21,774 nt of DNA, taken from positions 1-21,774 of the forward strand of contig JAHHSC010000011.1 of the NCBI GenBank assembly GCA_020025455.1, in the 5' to 3' direction. The DNA is from Lawsonibacter sp. (lineage in GTDB: Bacteria > Bacillota > Clostridia > Oscillospirales > Oscillospiraceae). Shown here in pieces: positions 7,128-13,807 of this stretch; position 1 is the first letter of the stretch, and each line of letters opens with the position of its first letter. The notes beneath the pieces are model-generated. The model had not been told where the DNA came from. It saw only the letters and a list, made by a program, of their open reading frames with translations, and searched no databases. The position numbers and the translations under genes were made by a program.

Positions 7128-7149
7128 CCGCCTTTTGGCGGCTATTTTT
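7128..7149 (+). terminator. possible attenuator in the glycosyltransferase leader
   Basis: CCGCC-TTTT-GGCGG (7128-7141) is followed by CTATTTTTT, an intrinsic-terminator shape lying 22 nt before the gene's start and downstream of its likely promoter. AGCCGC at 7102-7107 is exactly complementary to GCGGCT at 7138-7143, which would compete with the terminator stem. The stem is only 5 bp, so efficiency is uncertain. Confidence 0.45.
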
Positions 7150-7171
7150 TCATTACAGGAGGATTCTCGCC

Positions 7172-8263
7172 GTGAAGCAGATCCTTTGTCTCGCCAATGA
7201 GCCATGGAGCTCTTCCCCCAGCCGCACCCAGCAGCTCATTTCACGCTTGAAGCAAGCGCAGATTTTATACTTTTATCCGGCCAGCGGTCCCCGTGACCGC
7301 ACCTATCGCCAGCCGGGCCAGCAGGTCCGCCCCAACATTACCGCCTATGCCCTGCCCCCCATTCTGTTGGACGTAGACGAGAAGCACAAGCTGCTCTTTC
7401 AGGCCGGCCGAAAAAAGCTGGGCCGGTATATTGCGGACAAGGCAGCCCGTCACCACTTCCGCTCCCCCCTGCTGTGGACCACCAGCCCAGAGCACGTCCA
7501 CATGCTGAATTACTTGGATTATGACGGTCTGGTCTACGACTGCGACCGGGAGTGGGACGACCTGCCCCTGGACTGGGAAGGCAGTCTGGCCTATGCTGCT
7601 GACGTGGTCTTTACCGCCTCCCCCCTGCTCCGCCGCCGTCTGACTCCGTGCAGCTCCAACATTGCGCTGGTGCAAAACGGCGTCAACTACCCTCTTTTCG
7701 CCAACCGGGACCTGGGTATTCAGTACGATCCCCTGCCCCACATTCAGGGGCCCGTGTTGGGCTGGGCCGGCACCATCAACGAGGATCTGGACCTGGACCC
7801 GCTCTGCTACACCGCAGCCGCCCACCCGGACTGGACCTTTGTCCTGCTGGGCGAGGTCCATCCAAACCGCCTGATCCCAAAACTGAAGCGCTTACAAAAC
7901 GTGCTCTTTCCCGGTCCCTGTGCGCTGAACGAGGTTCCGGATTGGCTCTACCGCTGCAACGTACTGATGGAGTTCCGTCAGGAGGACCGGGCCGATGATG
8001 GAGTGATTTCCTCCCGGGTCTACGAATATCTGTCCACGGGAAAGCCGGTGGTGGCCATGCTGTGGCCCGATCAGGTGGAGACGTTCCCGGATGTGATCTA
8101 CGGCGCGCACAGCCAGCGGGAATTTGCCAAGCTCTGTCAACACGCGCTGGATGAACCGTCCGAATTTGTCTCCCAACGGCGAAAGGACCATGGAGCCGCA
8201 GCCGCCTGGCCGATCCGTGCCGGTGAGGTAGCCCGTATTCTGAAAATCGCAGGCCTTCTTTGA
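7172..8263 (+). CDS. GT4-like glycosyltransferase
   Basis: Probable retaining, GT-B fold sugar transferase of 363 aa, resembling TuaH-type and other short GT4 proteins. Visible blocks are VYDCDREWDD (121-130, end of the N-terminal domain), AADVVFTASPLL (142-153), NGVNYPLF (169-176), GWAGTINEDLDLD (197-209, start of the nucleotide-sugar domain) and SRVYEYLSTGKPVVA (281-295), which carries the donor-binding Glu of the EX7E region. There is no signal peptide or membrane helix, so it acts in the cytoplasm, perhaps on a lipid-linked or secreted polysaccharide precursor. Substrate is unknown. The GTG start has SD AGGAGG 9 nt upstream. No other polysaccharide gene is adjacent, so it is an isolated gene between divergent PAP2 and the purine operon. 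Confidence 0.8.
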   Translation: MKQILCLANEPWSSSPSRTQQLISRLKQAQILYFYPASGPRDRTYRQPGQQVRPNITAYALPPILLDVDEKHKLLFQAGRKKLGRYIADKAARHHFRSPLLWTTSPEHVHMLNYLDYDGLVYDCDREWDDLPLDWEGSLAYAADVVFTASPLLRRRLTPCSSNIALVQNGVNYPLFANRDLGIQYDPLPHIQGPVLGWAGTINEDLDLDPLCYTAAAHPDWTFVLLGEVHPNRLIPKLKRLQNVLFPGPCALNEVPDWLYRCNVLMEFRQEDRADDGVISSRVYEYLSTGKPVVAMLWPDQVETFPDVIYGAHSQREFAKLCQHALDEPSEFVSQRRKDHGAAAAWPIRAGEVARILKIAGLL

Positions 8264-8312
8264 GCAGGGAGCACAATTCATTCCCGCTCCCGCCCGCTCT
8301 CTCGTTGTGTAA

Positions 8313-8335
8313 GCCTACGAATTTCGTTTCGTGGC
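8313..8335 (+). other. hairpin 3' of the glycosyltransferase gene
   Basis: GCC(T)ACGAA pairs with TTCGTGGC around TTTCGT, with one bulged T. It lies about 50 nt after the stop codon and just before the purine promoter. No U-run follows (CTCTCCCCCC), so it is not a clear terminator. The remaining bases of 8264-8346 hold only a weak GGGAGC/GCTCCC pair (8267-8272 with 8286-8291). Confidence 0.35.
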
Positions 8336-8346
8336 CTCTCCCCCCC

Positions 8347-8375
8347 TTGCAAATTCCGATTTTTTTCGCTAGAAT
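8347..8375 (+). promoter_or_regulatory. promoter of the purine operon
   Basis: TTGCAA (8347-8352), 17-bp spacer, TAGAAT (8370-8375). Four and five matches of six with ideal spacing. Predicted start is near 8382, giving a leader of about 190 nt before purE. Confidence 0.65.
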
Positions 8376-8427
8376 GGACTAGATATTTTATTATTGGCTC
8401 ACGCCGAAAAGAATGGGGGTTCTCGAC

Positions 8428-8517
8428 ATGATGGAGTCTTGTTTCACCAAGTCTGTCTGTCGTTATACCTTTGCATCCGGTATTTTCATGCCCGGGTGTC
8501 ATTCTGCACATTTTTAA
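8428..8517 (+). CDS. possible leader peptide of the purine operon (29 aa)
   Basis: An ATG-ATG start is followed by 29 codons containing three Cys and two His, ending in TAA at 8515-8517. The stop overlaps the first two bases of the terminator stem at 8516. A G-run (GGGGG, 8415-8419) lies 8 nt upstream and could serve as a weak SD. The exact abutment with the terminator, inside a leader between promoter and purE, is what makes it notable. It has no recognisable homologue and may be chance. Confidence 0.3.
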   Translation: MMESCFTKSVCRYTFASGIFMPGCHSAHF

Positions 8518-8553
8518 CAGGCTATCTGCGCCCGCAGGTAGCCTGTTGTTTTT
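8516..8553 (+). terminator. intrinsic terminator in the purine operon leader (attenuator candidate)
   Basis: A 14-bp stem (8516-8529 with 8534-8547, one U-G pair) closes a GCCC loop and is followed by GTTTTTC. It lies downstream of the promoter at 8347-8375 and only 22 nt before the purE start. There is no room for another promoter after it, so operon expression must read through. This implies regulated termination; the ligand or factor is unknown. Confidence 0.75.
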
Positions 8554-8574
8554 CGGTCTGAAAGGAGTTTAACG

Positions 8575-9066
8575 ATGAAGAAAGTAGCTGTTATCATGGG
8601 TTCCGACTCTGATTGGCCTGTTGTGAAGGCCGCCTGCTCCCAGCTGGACGAGTTTGGTATCCCCTATGAGGCCCACATTCTCAGTGCTCACCGCACCCCC
8701 GCGGCCGCCGCTGAGTTTGCCCGCTCCGCCCGAGCCAACGGCTTTGGCGTGCTGATCTGTGCCGCCGGCATGGCAGCTCACCTGGCTGGTGCCTTTGCTG
8801 GTAATTCCACTCTGCCCGTCATCGGTATTCCCATGAAGGGCGGTGCTATGGACGGTCTGGACGCCCTGCTGGCTACCGTTCAGATGCCCAGCGGGATTCC
8901 CGTGGCCACGGTGGCCATCAACGGGGCCAAGAACGCTGCTGTGCTGGCCGCTCAGATGCTCGCCATCTCGGATGACACTCTGGCCGCCCGTCTGGACGAC
9001 GCCCGCATCCGCATGGCGCAGCAGATCGAGGACAAGGAGCGCAGCCTTCAGGCTGAACTTGGCTAA
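8575..9066 (+). CDS. purE: N5-carboxyaminoimidazole ribonucleotide mutase PurE
   Basis: Purine biosynthesis, CAIR-forming step. The protein is 163 aa, normal for the class. MGSDSDWPVV (8-17) forms the phosphate/substrate loop, and SAHRTP (37-42) carries the catalytic His. The AAGMAAHLAG segment (63-72) is the third conserved loop. Class I enzymes use N5-CAIR made by PurK and class II enzymes use AIR plus CO2. No purK is present here, so which class applies is not settled by context. SD AAAGGAG lies 7 nt before the ATG. First gene of the operon, directly behind the leader terminator. Confidence 0.96.
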   Translation: MKKVAVIMGSDSDWPVVKAACSQLDEFGIPYEAHILSAHRTPAAAAEFARSARANGFGVLICAAGMAAHLAGAFAGNSTLPVIGIPMKGGAMDGLDALLATVQMPSGIPVATVAINGAKNAAVLAAQMLAISDDTLAARLDDARIRMAQQIEDKERSLQAELG

Positions 9067-9125
9067 GTCCCCATTTTGTAGGTCCACTTTCATTTTATGT
9101 ATTTTCATTTTTGGAGGAATTTATT

Positions 9126-9812
9126 ATGGAAAAGAAGCTCGTGTACACCGGTAAGACCAAGAACGTTTACGCTCTGGAGAACGGCAACTGCCTGCTGAAG
9201 TTCAAGGACGACTGCACCGGCAAGGATGGCGTGTTCGATCCCGGTGAGAACTCCGTGGGCCTGACCATCGACGGCGTGGGTGATGTGAACCTGCGTATGT
9301 CCATCTACTTCTTTGAGAAGATCAACGCCGCCGGCATCAAGACCCACTACGTCAGCGCCAACATGGACGATACCACCATGGAGGTCCTGCCCGCCAAGGT
9401 CTTTGGCCACGGTCTGGAAGTCATCTGCCGCCGCAAGGCCGTGGGCTCCTTCATCCGCCGCTATGGTGAGTACATCGAGTCCGGTGCCGATCTGCCCTAC
9501 TATGTGGAGACCACCTTCAAGAACGATGAGAAGGGTGATCCCCTGGTCACCAAGGACGCTCTGGTCGCTCTGGGTGTCATGACCGAGAAGCAGTACGACG
9601 ACATCAAGGATATGACCCAGAAGATCACCAAGATCGTCCACGAGGACCTGGCCGAGAAGGGCATGGAGCTTTACGACATCAAGTTCGAGTTCGGCTATGC
9701 TCCCGACGGCTCCGTTATGCTGATCGACGAGGTCGCTTCCGGCAACATGCGCGTCTACAAGAACGGCGAGTATATCGATCCCATGACCCTCTCCAAGCTG
9801 TTTTTCGCCTAA
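9126..9812 (+). CDS. purC: SAICAR synthetase PurC (divergent form)
   Basis: ATP-dependent ligation of aspartate to CAIR. The 228-aa protein matches the family in KLVYTGKTKNVY (4-15), FKDD (26-29), the central CRRKAVGSFIRRYG (101-114), FKNDEKGDPLV (131-141) and LYDIKFEFG (172-180). Two usually well-kept stretches differ. After FKDD the common ATAFNGKKK is replaced by CTGKDGVFDPGEN, and the C-terminal DEISPD-like block is DEVASGNMRVY (201-211). Fold and operon position make the role very likely, though substrate contacts in these blocks must differ. The frame is open to a TTG at 9111, but that overlaps the SD GGAGGA (9113-9118); the ATG at 9126 is 7 nt after it. Confidence 0.9.
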   Translation: MEKKLVYTGKTKNVYALENGNCLLKFKDDCTGKDGVFDPGENSVGLTIDGVGDVNLRMSIYFFEKINAAGIKTHYVSANMDDTTMEVLPAKVFGHGLEVICRRKAVGSFIRRYGEYIESGADLPYYVETTFKNDEKGDPLVTKDALVALGVMTEKQYDDIKDMTQKITKIVHEDLAEKGMELYDIKFEFGYAPDGSVMLIDEVASGNMRVYKNGEYIDPMTLSKLFFA

Positions 9813-9849
9813 GCGGCAAACCAGCGATTATTAAAAGGAGAGCGATAAC

Positions 9850-11274
9850 ATGGGCGGCTTTTTCGGCGCTGTTTCCAGCCGAGACGTATCCCTCGATATT
9901 TTCTTCGGAGTGGACTACCACTCCCACCTGGGCACCCGCCGGGGCGGCATGGTCATCCATGACGCCCAGGACGGGTTCCAGCGTCAGATTCATTCCATCG
10001 AAAACACCCCCTTCCGTACCAAGTTCGAGAAGGATCTGACCGATTTCCACGGCTGCAGCGGCATCGGCTGCATCAGTGACAACGACCCCCAGCCTCTGCT
10101 GGTTCGTTCCCACCTGGGTCTGTACGCCATCAGCACCGTGGGCATCATCAACAATACAGACGAACTGATTAACCAGTACTTCTCTGACCATGGCCATCAG
10201 TTTATGGCCATGAGCTCCGGCAAGGTCAACTCCACCGAGCTCACCGCTGCCCTCATCAACCAAAAGGACGACCTGGTGTCCGGCATCCTCCACGCGCAGG
10301 ATCTTATTGAGGGGTCCATGACCATCCTGATCCTCACCGAACAGGGGGAGATCATCGCGGCCCGTGACAAGCTGGGCCGTCTGCCTGTGCTGGTTGGCCA
10401 GAGTGAGGATGGGTGCTGTGTCTCCTTTGAGTCCTTCGCCTACCACAAGCTGGGCTATCAGGATCTCTACGAGCTGGGCCCCCGTGAGATCGTCCGCATC
10501 ACCAAGGACGGGTACGAGTCCATTTCCCCCGCCGGGAAGGACATGAAGATCTGTGCCTTCCTGTGGACCTACTACGGCTACCCCAACTCCAACTATGAGG
10601 GACGCAACGTGGAGGTCATGCGCTATCAAAACGGTGAGATCATGGCCCGCGACGAGGTCATCCGCAACAGTCTGCCCAAGGTGGACTATGTCTGCGGCGT
10701 CCCCGACTCCGGCATCCCTCACGCCATCGGCTACGCCAACCGCAGCGGCAAGCCCCTGGCCCGCCCCTTCGTGAAGTACACCCCTACCTGGCCCCGGTCT
10801 TTTATGCCCAGCAACCAGAAGGTCCGGCATCAGGTAGCCAAGATGAAGCAGATCCCAGTGCCTGAGCTGATCCAGGGCAAGAAGCTCCTCTTTGTGGACG
10901 ACTCCATCGTCCGCGGCACCCAGCTCCAGGAAACCGTTGATTTCCTCTACGAGTCCGGCGCGGAAGAGGTGCATATGCGCTCTGCCTGTCCGCCCATCAT
11001 GTACAGCTGCAAGTACCTGAACTTCTCCCGCGGCAACTCCGACATGGACCTGCTGGCCCGCCGCGTGGTCGACGAGCTGGAGGGCGATGAGGGGGTCAGC
11101 CACCTGGAGGAGTACGCCGACGCCAATACTGAGCGCGGTCAGTGCCTTCTGAGCTCCATCTGCAAAAAATTCGGCTTTGACTCCTTGGGCTACCAGTCCC
11201 TGGACGGTATGCTGGAGGCCATCGGTCTCGACAAGGACAAGGTCTGCACCTACTGCTGGAACGGCAAAGAATAA
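9850..11274 (+). CDS. purF: amidophosphoribosyltransferase-like protein without the catalytic cysteine
   Basis: PurF makes phosphoribosylamine from PRPP using ammonia released from glutamine by an N-terminal Ntn domain. Here the 474-aa protein begins MGGFFGAV, where the family has (M)CG-FG: the Cys1 nucleophile is Gly. The expected HNGN oxyanion block is TVGIIN (96-101), and the Gln-binding S-D-S/T-E-V block is NSTEL (127-131). By contrast the phosphoribosyltransferase domain is intact: LFVDDSIVRGTQ (347-358), and GVPDSGIPHAIGYA upstream of it. C235, C387, C466 and C469 (CTYC) align with the four Fe-S ligand cysteines of B. subtilis PurF. No alternative upstream start supplies a Cys: the ATG has SD AAAGGAG 9 nt upstream. 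The protein may use free ammonia or a partner glutaminase. I recall similar MGGFFG proteins in other Clostridia and Bacteroides. Confidence 0.9.
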   Translation: MGGFFGAVSSRDVSLDIFFGVDYHSHLGTRRGGMVIHDAQDGFQRQIHSIENTPFRTKFEKDLTDFHGCSGIGCISDNDPQPLLVRSHLGLYAISTVGIINNTDELINQYFSDHGHQFMAMSSGKVNSTELTAALINQKDDLVSGILHAQDLIEGSMTILILTEQGEIIAARDKLGRLPVLVGQSEDGCCVSFESFAYHKLGYQDLYELGPREIVRITKDGYESISPAGKDMKICAFLWTYYGYPNSNYEGRNVEVMRYQNGEIMARDEVIRNSLPKVDYVCGVPDSGIPHAIGYANRSGKPLARPFVKYTPTWPRSFMPSNQKVRHQVAKMKQIPVPELIQGKKLLFVDDSIVRGTQLQETVDFLYESGAEEVHMRSACPPIMYSCKYLNFSRGNSDMDLLARRVVDELEGDEGVSHLEEYADANTERGQCLLSSICKKFGFDSLGYQSLDGMLEAIGLDKDKVCTYCWNGKE

Positions 11275-11307
11275 CACGTTTTTCGTGATAGAAAGTGAGA
11301 GCTAAAC

Positions 11308-12351
11308 ATGAGTGAGAGTCATTCCGCCTCCTACGCTGCTGCCGGCGTTGACGTGACCGCCGGTTACGAGGCTGTCAAGCGTATCAAGCCCATGGTGGAG
11401 TCCACCTACATCCCCGGAGTCATGGGCACTCTGGGCGGTTTCGGCGGTATGTTCGCCCCCGATATGGCCGGTATGGAGAAGCCCGTGCTGGTCTCCGGCA
11501 CCGATGGGGTCGGCACCAAACTGAAGCTGGCTTTTCTGATGGACAAGCACGACACCGTGGGCATCGACTGCGTAGCCATGTGTGTCAACGACATCATCTG
11601 CGGCGGCGCAGCCCCCATGTTCTTCCTGGACTACATCGCCTGCGGCAAGAACGACCCCGAGCGCATCGCCCAGATCGTGGCCGGTATTACCGAGGGCTGC
11701 CGTCAGGCCGAGTGCGCCCTGGTGGGCGGCGAGACCGCTGAGATGCCCGGCTTCTACCCCGTAGACGAGTATGACCTGGCCGGCTTCTCCGTGGGCATCG
11801 TGGACGAGAAGAAGATCATCGACGGCAAGGACCTGGCCGAGGGCGACGTGCTCATCGGTCTGGCTTCCAGCGGCGTCCACTCCAACGGCTTCTCCCTGGT
11901 CCGCAAGGTCTTTGACGTGGAGCACACCGACCTGAAGGCCCCCATGGCCGAGCTGGGCGGCAAGAGCCTGGGCGAGACCCTGCTGGCTCCCACCCGCATC
12001 TATGTGAAGGCGGTCAAGTCCCTGCTGAAGGCCGGCGTGAACATCCACGCGGTCAGCCACATCACCGGCGGCGGTTTCTACGAGAACGTGCCCCGCATGA
12101 TGACCGAGGGCCTTACTGCCCAGATCAAGCTGGACTCCTTCCCCCGTCTGCCCATCTTCGACCTCATTCAGAATACCGGCAGCATCCCCACCCGCGATAT
12201 GTACAACACCTTCAACATGGGCATCGGCATGATTCTCGCCGTGCCCGCCGCTCAGGCTCAGGAGGCGCTGAACGTCCTGAAGGATGCCGGTGAGACCGCT
12301 TACCAGATCGGCCAGGTCGCATCCGGCGATGAGAGCGTCGTCCTGCTGTAA
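11308..12351 (+). CDS. purM: AIR synthetase PurM
   Basis: ATP-dependent cyclisation of formylglycinamidine ribonucleotide to AIR. The protein is 347 aa, typical. GTDGVGTKLK (64-73) is the substrate/ATP loop; LVGGETAEMPGFY, SSGVHSNGFSLVRK and HITGGGFYEN follow in the family order. The long N-terminal strand/helix (VDVTAGYEAVKRIKP) also fits. A moderate SD (GAGAG) is 7 nt before the ATG, 33 nt after purF. purN begins 9 to 12 nt downstream. Confidence 0.97.
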   Translation: MSESHSASYAAAGVDVTAGYEAVKRIKPMVESTYIPGVMGTLGGFGGMFAPDMAGMEKPVLVSGTDGVGTKLKLAFLMDKHDTVGIDCVAMCVNDIICGGAAPMFFLDYIACGKNDPERIAQIVAGITEGCRQAECALVGGETAEMPGFYPVDEYDLAGFSVGIVDEKKIIDGKDLAEGDVLIGLASSGVHSNGFSLVRKVFDVEHTDLKAPMAELGGKSLGETLLAPTRIYVKAVKSLLKAGVNIHAVSHITGGGFYENVPRMMTEGLTAQIKLDSFPRLPIFDLIQNTGSIPTRDMYNTFNMGIGMILAVPAAQAQEALNVLKDAGETAYQIGQVASGDESVVLL

Positions 12352-12363
12352 GCGAGGCGTATG

Positions 12364-12990
12364 ATGGCAAAACGTATTGCGGTACTGGTCTCCGGCGGCG
12401 GCACCAACCTCCAGGCCCTCATCGACGCCCAGGGCAGAGGTGAGATCACAGGCGGCAGAATCGAAGCGGTCCTGTCCTCCTCTCCCGATGCCTATGCTCT
12501 GGAGCGGGCAAAGAACGCCGGGATTCCGGGCTATGTGGTGAACCGGGCCGACTACGACTCCAACAAGGCCATGACCTTGGCTCTGGTGGAACAGCTCAAG
12601 GAGCTGCGTATCGACCTTGTGGTGCTGGCTGGCTTCATGACCATCCTCACCGACGAGATGGTGGATGCCTTCCCCAACGCCATCCTGAATATCCACCCGG
12701 CACTGATCCCCTCCTTCTGCGGCCCTGGCTGCTACGGACTCCACGTCCACGAGAAGGCTCTGGCCTACGGCGTGAAGCTGTCCGGTGCTACGGTCCACTT
12801 CGTCAGTGCGGAGTGTGACGGCGGCCCCATCGTCTTGCAGAAAGCGGTGGAGGTGCTGCCCGACGACACCCCCGAGGTGCTGCAAAGGCGCATCATGGAG
12901 CAGTGCGAGTGGAAGCTGCTGCCCCAGGCCGTCTCCCTGTTCTGTCAGGACCGGCTGCGCGTAGAGGGCCGCACCGTCCGCATCCTTTAA
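12364..12990 (+). CDS. purN: GAR transformylase PurN
   Basis: Transfers the formyl group of 10-formyl-tetrahydrofolate to glycinamide ribonucleotide. The 208-aa protein has the phosphate loop SGGGTNLQ (10-17) and the catalytic set N109, H111 (NIHPALIPSF) and D152 (in ECDGGPI). A short insertion, GPGCYGLHVHEKAL, is seen in many clostridial members. Two ATGs are adjacent (12361 and 12364); the second is 6 nt from GAGG and is preferred. The gene is 12 nt after purM and is followed by a strong hairpin before the next gene. Confidence 0.95.
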   Translation: MAKRIAVLVSGGGTNLQALIDAQGRGEITGGRIEAVLSSSPDAYALERAKNAGIPGYVVNRADYDSNKAMTLALVEQLKELRIDLVVLAGFMTILTDEMVDAFPNAILNIHPALIPSFCGPGCYGLHVHEKALAYGVKLSGATVHFVSAECDGGPIVLQKAVEVLPDDTPEVLQRRIMEQCEWKLLPQAVSLFCQDRLRVEGRTVRIL

Positions 12991-13002
12991 GTCTTATGTC
13001 GC

Positions 13003-13033
13003 TGTCCACCTCCCCGAAAAGGGGAGGTGGACA
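13003..13033 (+). terminator. perfect 13-bp hairpin between purN and the cyclohydrolase gene
   Basis: Arms 13003-13015 and 13021-13033 pair exactly around the loop GAAAA. TGCCCTTTTCTTTT follows, a broken U-run, so partial termination or mRNA processing is plausible. Placed inside an operon it could lower expression of the downstream genes relative to purE-purN. Confidence 0.55.
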
Positions 13034-13068
13034 TGCCCTTTTCTTTTGATTTGTTAGGAGGAACCGAA

Positions 13069-13776
13069 ATGAAGCTGACCAATCTGAACCAGTACCTCAG
13101 CAGCCACACCTATCCCGGCCGCGGCATCCTGCTGGGCCGCTCCCCCGACAACCAGAAGGCGGTGATCGCTTACTTTATCATGGGCCGCAGCGAGAACAGC
13201 CGCAACCGAATTTTTGAGTGCACCGAGGACGGCATCCGTACCCGCGCCTTTGACGAATCCAAGATGACCGACCCCTCTCTCATTATCTACCACCCCGTCC
13301 GCCGTGTGGGCACAGCCACCGTGGTCACCAATGGCGACCAGACCGACACCGTCCGGGACGCTCTGGAGAAGGGCCTGACCTACATCGACGGCCTGCGCAC
13401 CCGCCAGTTTGAGCCCGACGGCCCCAACTGGACCCCCCGCATCTCCGGCGTGATGGAGCGGGACGGCTCCTTCTGTCTGTCCATTCTGAAATCCGCCGAC
13501 GGCGACGGGGACGGCAACCACCGTTACTTCTTCGAGTATGATAACCCCAAGGCCGGTGAGGGCCGCTTTATCCACACCTATCAGGAGGACGTAAACCCCC
13601 TGCCCTCCTTTGAGGGTGAGCCTGTCCGTGTGTCCGTCACCGCCGACAGCCCAAAGGAGCTGGCCGACCAGATTTGGTCCAACCTGAACGAGGACAACAA
13701 GGTTTCCCTCTATGTCTCCTACCTCGACCTTGCCACCGGTGAGGCCGACTGCCTCATCATCAATAAGCACCAGTAA
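13069..13776 (+). CDS. purO: IMP cyclohydrolase of the PurO-like family
   Basis: Predicted last step of IMP synthesis: ring closure of FAICAR. The 235-aa protein resembles archaeal PurO (IMP_cyclohyd family), not the N-terminal domain of PurH. Recognisable blocks are GRGILLG (17-23), AYFIMGRSENSRNRIF (34-49), DPSLIIYHPVR (68-78), VVTNGDQTDT (85-94) and FEPDGPNWTPRISG (114-127). The call is supported by the next gene, an AICAR transformylase that lacks a cyclohydrolase domain. The frame is open from a GTG at 13027, but that lies within the hairpin; the ATG at 13069 has SD AGGAGG 7 nt upstream. It is 32-36 nt before the transformylase start. Confidence 0.88.
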   Translation: MKLTNLNQYLSSHTYPGRGILLGRSPDNQKAVIAYFIMGRSENSRNRIFECTEDGIRTRAFDESKMTDPSLIIYHPVRRVGTATVVTNGDQTDTVRDALEKGLTYIDGLRTRQFEPDGPNWTPRISGVMERDGSFCLSILKSADGDGDGNHRYFFEYDNPKAGEGRFIHTYQEDVNPLPSFEGEPVRVSVTADSPKELADQIWSNLNEDNKVSLYVSYLDLATGEADCLIINKHQ

Positions 13777-13807
13777 TACTGCGGTTTTCCGAAAGGATGT
13801 GTAAGTT

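Noticed and set aside
8264..8291. GGGAGC/GCTCCC pair as the glycosyltransferase terminator
   Set aside because: Six-bp stem with a 13-nt loop and no U-run; too weak to call.
8278..8511. Minus-strand 77-codon frame in the purine leader
   Set aside because: No SD or domain; it is opposite the predicted leader RNA and spans the promoter.
8376..8515. Known purine-linked riboswitch (guanine/adenine, ZTP or PRPP type) in the purE leader
   Set aside because: The conserved cores I know for these classes were not found by eye. A covariance-model scan would be decisive; I keep it as an unassigned leader.
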